From Caulobacteraceae bacterium (lineage in GTDB: Bacteria > Pseudomonadota > Alphaproteobacteria > Caulobacterales > Caulobacteraceae), in contig PMOM01000196.1 in NCBI GenBank assembly GCA_003161535.1, positions 1 through 9,768 on the forward strand: a stretch of 9,768 nucleotides of DNA, given 5' to 3'. Each line of letters opens with the position of its first letter. Position 1 is the stretch's first letter. Both the position numbers and the translations under genes were made by a program. Below the pieces are notes generated by a model. It was not told the DNA's origin and did no database searches. It saw only the letters and a list, made by a program, of their open reading frames with translations. Shown one piece after another: positions 6,637 through 9,768 of this stretch.

Positions 6637-9600
6637 CTAGAAGTCCGCGGTCACTCCCATGAACATGTAGCGGCCCAGGGTGTCGTAAACCTGCGCGAAG
6701 GTGTTGCCGCTGCAGATGCCGACCGGGCAGGCCGACGAACCGACCAGGGGCGGATCCTTGTCGAAGATGTTGTTGACGCCGAAGCGCAGCCGCACCAGGT
6801 CGTGGATCTTCACCGAACCGGAGAGGTCGAAGTAGTTGACCGAGCTTATACGAGCGTCTGTCGGCGCCGCCGGGCCGCACCCTGAAAGCTGCGGATCGGA
6901 CGAGTTGCAGTCGTTGGTGACGCCGTCGAAGTGACGCCATTGGCCCGAGATGTTGAACCCGTGCCACGGCGTGTTCCAGGTCAGGCGCGCCTTCCAGCGC
7001 CACTTCGGATTCGGCGTGCCGCAGGTGGCCCCGTAGAAGCCCTCGCAGTTGTAGGCCGGCAAACCAGGCAGGGGTGAGGTCGACAGGCTGATCAGGTCGG
7101 TGGCGACACCGTTGAACGCCAGGCTGCCGTGATCGCCCATGCCCATCTGGGACAGGTTGATGCGGTAGTTGACCTCGAAGTCGATACCCTTGGTCTGCAG
7201 GTAGCCGGTGTTGAAGGTGGTGTCCTGCACAAAGCCGTTCGGCGACAGCCACAGAGAGCCGAAGCCGCCCGAGGCGACAGACTGGGAGGTGTCCCTATGC
7301 ACCAGGCTACAGAAGAAGGGATTGGCGGTCTGCACGCAGGTGTTGAGGATCAGGTTGGCCCCGATGCCGCCGATGAAGCCGTTCACCTTGATGTTGAAGT
7401 AATCGACCGAGACGCTCAGCCCGGGGACCATCCGAGGCTGGACGACGGCGCCGACCGAGAAGGTGTTGCCGACTTCGGGTTTCAGGTTCGGGTTGCCGCC
7501 GGTGAGGCCGTTGTACTGGTTCGCCGGGTTGGCCTGAATGGAGAGAACCTGGGCCTGGGTATAGTTGAACGCCGTCATGCACTTGGCGACGTTGGGGGCG
7601 CCCGCCGCCAGGCCGGCGCAGGGGTCCTGCGTGCCGTCCAGAACGACGTTCTGCGGAGCGTACAGCTCAACGACGTTGGCCGCCCGGGCCGCGCGCTGGT
7701 AGCTGGCGCGGAAGCGGATGCCGTCGATGGGCTCGAAGTTGCCGGCCAGCTTGTAGGTGCTGGTCTGTTGGCCGGTGGAATATTGCGAGTAGCGATAGCC
7801 GCCCTCGAAATCGAGCAGCTTGATGAACGGCGCATCCTCGACCAGCGGTACGCGAATCTCGGCGAACAGTTCGTTGACGTTATAGCTGTTGTTCACCGGC
7901 AGCGCGGCGGCGCCGTTACCGTCGACCAGTCCGTTCTGGGACAGGAAGTCGGCTTGCGTGTCCAGATGTTCGGAGCGGGTCTCGGCGCCGAAGTTGATCC
8001 CCACGCCCTCGGTCGACCAGGGGCTCTTGAGGCCGTAGCCGCCAAGCTTGCCGGTGACGTTGACGTTGGCGAGCTGTTCGCCAAGGTTGCCGGTGGCCAG
8101 GCTGACCGCCGAAAGATAGTTGAGCGCCGCCTGGGTGACGCCGCCGGTCTGGAACAGATTGATCGGCACGCATTTGGTGTCGGAGCCGTTGACCACCGAG
8201 TCGCAGGTCGGCACGCCGTTCACATTATGCACCAGCAGAGCGTTCTGCTCACGTGTGGTGACGAAGTTGCCGGTCTGGCTGCTGTTCACGGTCGTGCGGC
8301 CGTACTGCAGATAGGCGTCGTAGGACCAGACATCGTTCAGGTCGCCCTTCAGGCCGACGACGTAGCGCTGTTGGACGTGCTCAAGGTTGGTCTGGCGGTT
8401 GCCGCCTTCGACGTCCCGACGGCGGATGATGGTGCTGATGACCGTTCCGTTGGCGATCTGTGCCGGGGTGCAGAGCGTGGCCGCCAGCGCCGGGTCCGAA
8501 TTGGCCAGGGTGGCGTCGAGGAAGGGGTTATTGCAGTTGATCTGGCGGACGCCGGCGAAGTAGCCGCCCGGCGCGATCTGCGCCGTCGACCTGTCGTCCA
8601 TGAACATCAGGTCGGTATAGGCGGTCAGCCAGGGCTGGATTTCATAGTGCGCGAAGGAGCCTATGGAGAACCGCTCGTCGGGACGTTGGTAATAGTTGGT
8701 CGGGCCGAAGTTGTAGACGTCCGTGACGCTGTTCGCCGCTCGGAAGCTGTTGCCGGTCACGGGATTGACGATCAGGCCGCCGATGCGGGTCGGGAAGGTG
8801 GTGCTCGAACCGCTGCAGGTGTAGTCGGCGCCCGAACCAAGGGTGCATTCGCTGTAGTCGCGCTGGCCCTGAAGCACCGGATCGACCTTGCGATAGCTGG
8901 CGTAGGCGGTGACATTGCCCTTGTTATCCGGCGCGTTGGCCCCGATGGAAATGGTGACGTCCTTGGCCAGGCCGTCCTCGACGTGGGTCGGGGGGAGATT
9001 GAATTCGAATGGGTTGGCCGAAGTCGCCCGCTCGGCGTTGACGATGCCGTCGATGTGGCTGTCGCCGTTGGTGTGGACATATTCGCTGACCTGGGCATCG
9101 ATGCGGATGCCTTCCATGTCCCTGCGCATGATGAAGTTGACCACGCCGGCCATGGCGTCCGAACCATAGACCGCCGAGGCGCCGCCGGTGAGCACGTCCA
9201 CGCGCTCGATCAGGGACGCCGGGATGAAGTTAAGGTCGGCGCAGATGACGCCCGGGTCGCCTGGCATCAGGCGCTTGCCGTCGATCAGCACCAGGGTGCG
9301 GCCGCATCCCAGGCCGCGCAAGTCGACGGTCGCCGTGCCCGACGCGCCGTTGGAGATGTTCGACCCCTGGCCGGCGAAGGCTTGCGGCAATTGGTTGATC
9401 ACGTCCTCGACGCGCACGACGCCGGCTTCCTGGATCTGGTCGGAGCCCAGTACGCTGACCGGGCTGACGCTGGTCAGGTTCGGCTCGGGAATGCGCGAGC
9501 CGGTGACCACGAATTCGGTGACGGCGGTGCCGTTGTCGGCCACCTGGGTCGTCGCGGTCTGCGCGAAAGCGCCGCCCGCGGAGATGGCGGCGACAGCGAC

Positions 9601-9654
9601 GCCGGTGATCATGGAAGTCGCCAGAAGGCGTGCGCGCGTGGTCGCGATGGTCAA
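6637..9654 (-). CDS. TonB-dependent outer-membrane receptor
   Basis: A 1005-residue protein if started at the TTG at 9654, chosen because GGAGG (9663-9667) lies 8 bases upstream and the product then begins with a normal signal peptide: MTIATTRARLL, a hydrophobic stretch, AFA31|Q32. A TTG at 9690 would add 12 charged residues and lacks a ribosome site. A TonB-box-like VTEFVVTG is at 45-52. The plug domain (~55-175) has DLRGLG, RTLVLIDGKR and IERVDVLTGGASAVYGSDA (147-165). The beta-barrel follows, with the family blocks GIRFRASYQRA and GGNPNLKPE, and ends YMFMGVTADF with the terminal Phe needed for barrel assembly. It should import a scarce ligand (siderophore, peptide, glycan or similar) using TonB-ExbBD energy; the ligand cannot be told. 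All 18 mature cysteines fall in nine close pairs, probably loop or plug disulfides. It has its own terminator and a structured leader. Confidence 0.95.
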   Translation of the reverse strand: MTIATTRARLLATSMITGVAVAAISAGGAFAQTATTQVADNGTAVTEFVVTGSRIPEPNLTSVSPVSVLGSDQIQEAGVVRVEDVINQLPQAFAGQGSNISNGASGTATVDLRGLGCGRTLVLIDGKRLMPGDPGVICADLNFIPASLIERVDVLTGGASAVYGSDAMAGVVNFIMRRDMEGIRIDAQVSEYVHTNGDSHIDGIVNAERATSANPFEFNLPPTHVEDGLAKDVTISIGANAPDNKGNVTAYASYRKVDPVLQGQRDYSECTLGSGADYTCSGSSTTFPTRIGGLIVNPVTGNSFRAANSVTDVYNFGPTNYYQRPDERFSIGSFAHYEIQPWLTAYTDLMFMDDRSTAQIAPGGYFAGVRQINCNNPFLDATLANSDPALAATLCTPAQIANGTVISTIIRRRDVEGGNRQTNLEHVQQRYVVGLKGDLNDVWSYDAYLQYGRTTVNSSQTGNFVTTREQNALLVHNVNGVPTCDSVVNGSDTKCVPINLFQTGGVTQAALNYLSAVSLATGNLGEQLANVNVTGKLGGYGLKSPWSTEGVGINFGAETRSEHLDTQADFLSQNGLVDGNGAAALPVNNSYNVNELFAEIRVPLVEDAPFIKLLDFEGGYRYSQYSTGQQTSTYKLAGNFEPIDGIRFRASYQRAARAANVVELYAPQNVVLDGTQDPCAGLAAGAPNVAKCMTAFNYTQAQVLSIQANPANQYNGLTGGNPNLKPEVGNTFSVGAVVQPRMVPGLSVSVDYFNIKVNGFIGGIGANLILNTCVQTANPFFCSLVHRDTSQSVASGGFGSLWLSPNGFVQDTTFNTGYLQTKGIDFEVNYRINLSQMGMGDHGSLAFNGVATDLISLSTSPLPGLPAYNCEGFYGATCGTPNPKWRWKARLTWNTPWHGFNISGQWRHFDGVTNDCNSSDPQLSGCGPAAPTDARISSVNYFDLSGSVKIHDLVRLRFGVNNIFDKDPPLVGSSACPVGICSGNTFAQVYDTLGRYMFMGVTADF

Positions 9655-9662
9655 GGTGTGGT

Positions 9663-9667
9663 CCTCC
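9663..9667 (-). promoter_or_regulatory. Ribosome binding site deciding the receptor's TTG start
   Basis: On the minus strand this is GGAGG, 8 bases before the TTG at 9654. It is the only good Shine-Dalgarno near the N-terminus and argues against the longer frame from 9690. Confidence 0.75.
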
Positions 9668-9672
9668 GTACG

Positions 9673-9708
9673 GGCTTGGCGCCGTGCCAAAGATCAGGCG
9701 CCCAAGCC
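9673..9708 (-). promoter_or_regulatory. Hairpin in the receptor leader, just upstream of the ribosome site
   Basis: GGCTTGGCGCC (9673-9683) pairs with GGCGCCCAAGCC (9697-9708) as an 11-bp stem with one bulged base and a 13-base loop. Its edge is 5 bases from the Shine-Dalgarno. It could be a regulatory RNA structure or a DNA operator dyad. It does not match a riboswitch class that I recognise. Confidence 0.45.
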
Positions 9709-9768
9709 GCAACCGTGAATGATCCCGAGTGAAAAGCCCCCCGGTTACGCCACAGTTATCGGCAGGGC
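9709..9768. other. Upstream region of the receptor gene, cut by the window edge
   Basis: This 60-base stretch should hold at least part of the receptor promoter. I see no confident -35/-10 pair and no obvious Fur-type box. Any regulator site may lie beyond the window. Confidence 0.3.

Noticed and set aside
9655..9690. Longer receptor N-terminus from the TTG at 9690
   Set aside because: It would add a charged 12-residue stretch before the signal peptide, has no ribosome site, and would place the GGAGG inside the coding region.
7129..9732. An 867-codon open frame on the plus strand, antisense to the receptor
   Set aside because: The receptor on the other strand has a full signal peptide, plug and barrel motifs. 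The antisense frame is low-complexity G/A/V/D-rich sequence with no recognisable domain, as expected from GC-biased third positions.

Overview
The window is high-GC, gene-dense DNA that looks chromosomal and comes from an alphaproteobacterium, most likely of the Caulobacterales (Caulobacter, Phenylobacterium or Brevundimonas type). Three things point there: the style of the TonB-dependent receptor, the GCTANAWC-like boxes upstream of several genes, and a GC-rich palindromic intergenic repeat of a kind I associate with that order. The genus cannot be fixed from the sequence alone.

Layout, left to right. (1) 1-176, minus: the N-terminus of a PiuC/YbiX-like PKHD-type 2OG-Fe(II) hydroxylase, cut by the window edge. 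(2) 278-1777, minus: a TPR protein with a C-terminal 2OG-Fe(II) oxygenase domain. (3) 1778-1917: a short divergent intergenic region. (4) 1918-3090 and 3119-4408, plus: two tandem paralogues, each TPR repeats fused to an aspartyl/asparaginyl beta-hydroxylase domain, probably one operon. (5) 4451-4590: palindromic repeat copy 1. (6) 4600-6294, minus: a TPR-fused PAPS-dependent sulfotransferase. (7) 6368-6526: palindromic repeat copy 2. (8) 6576-6611: a strong intrinsic terminator. (9) 6637-9654, minus: a full-length, cysteine-rich TonB-dependent outer-membrane receptor with its signal peptide, preceded by a leader with a hairpin.

Read together, the window holds one outer-membrane receptor and five probable modifying enzymes. 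Four of the enzymes are Fe(II)/2-oxoglutarate oxygenases from three subfamilies and one is a sulfotransferase. Four of the five carry an N-terminal TPR array, and none of those four shows a signal peptide or membrane segment. TPR plus Asp/Asn hydroxylase plus sulfotransferase suggests cytoplasmic modification (hydroxylation, sulfation) of a protein or peptide, with the receptor as either the substrate or the importer of a related ligand. That functional link is inference. No precursor peptide, halogenase, transporter ATPase, transposase, RNA gene or CRISPR array is visible. Long open frames antisense to the real genes are GC-rich artefacts and are not annotated.
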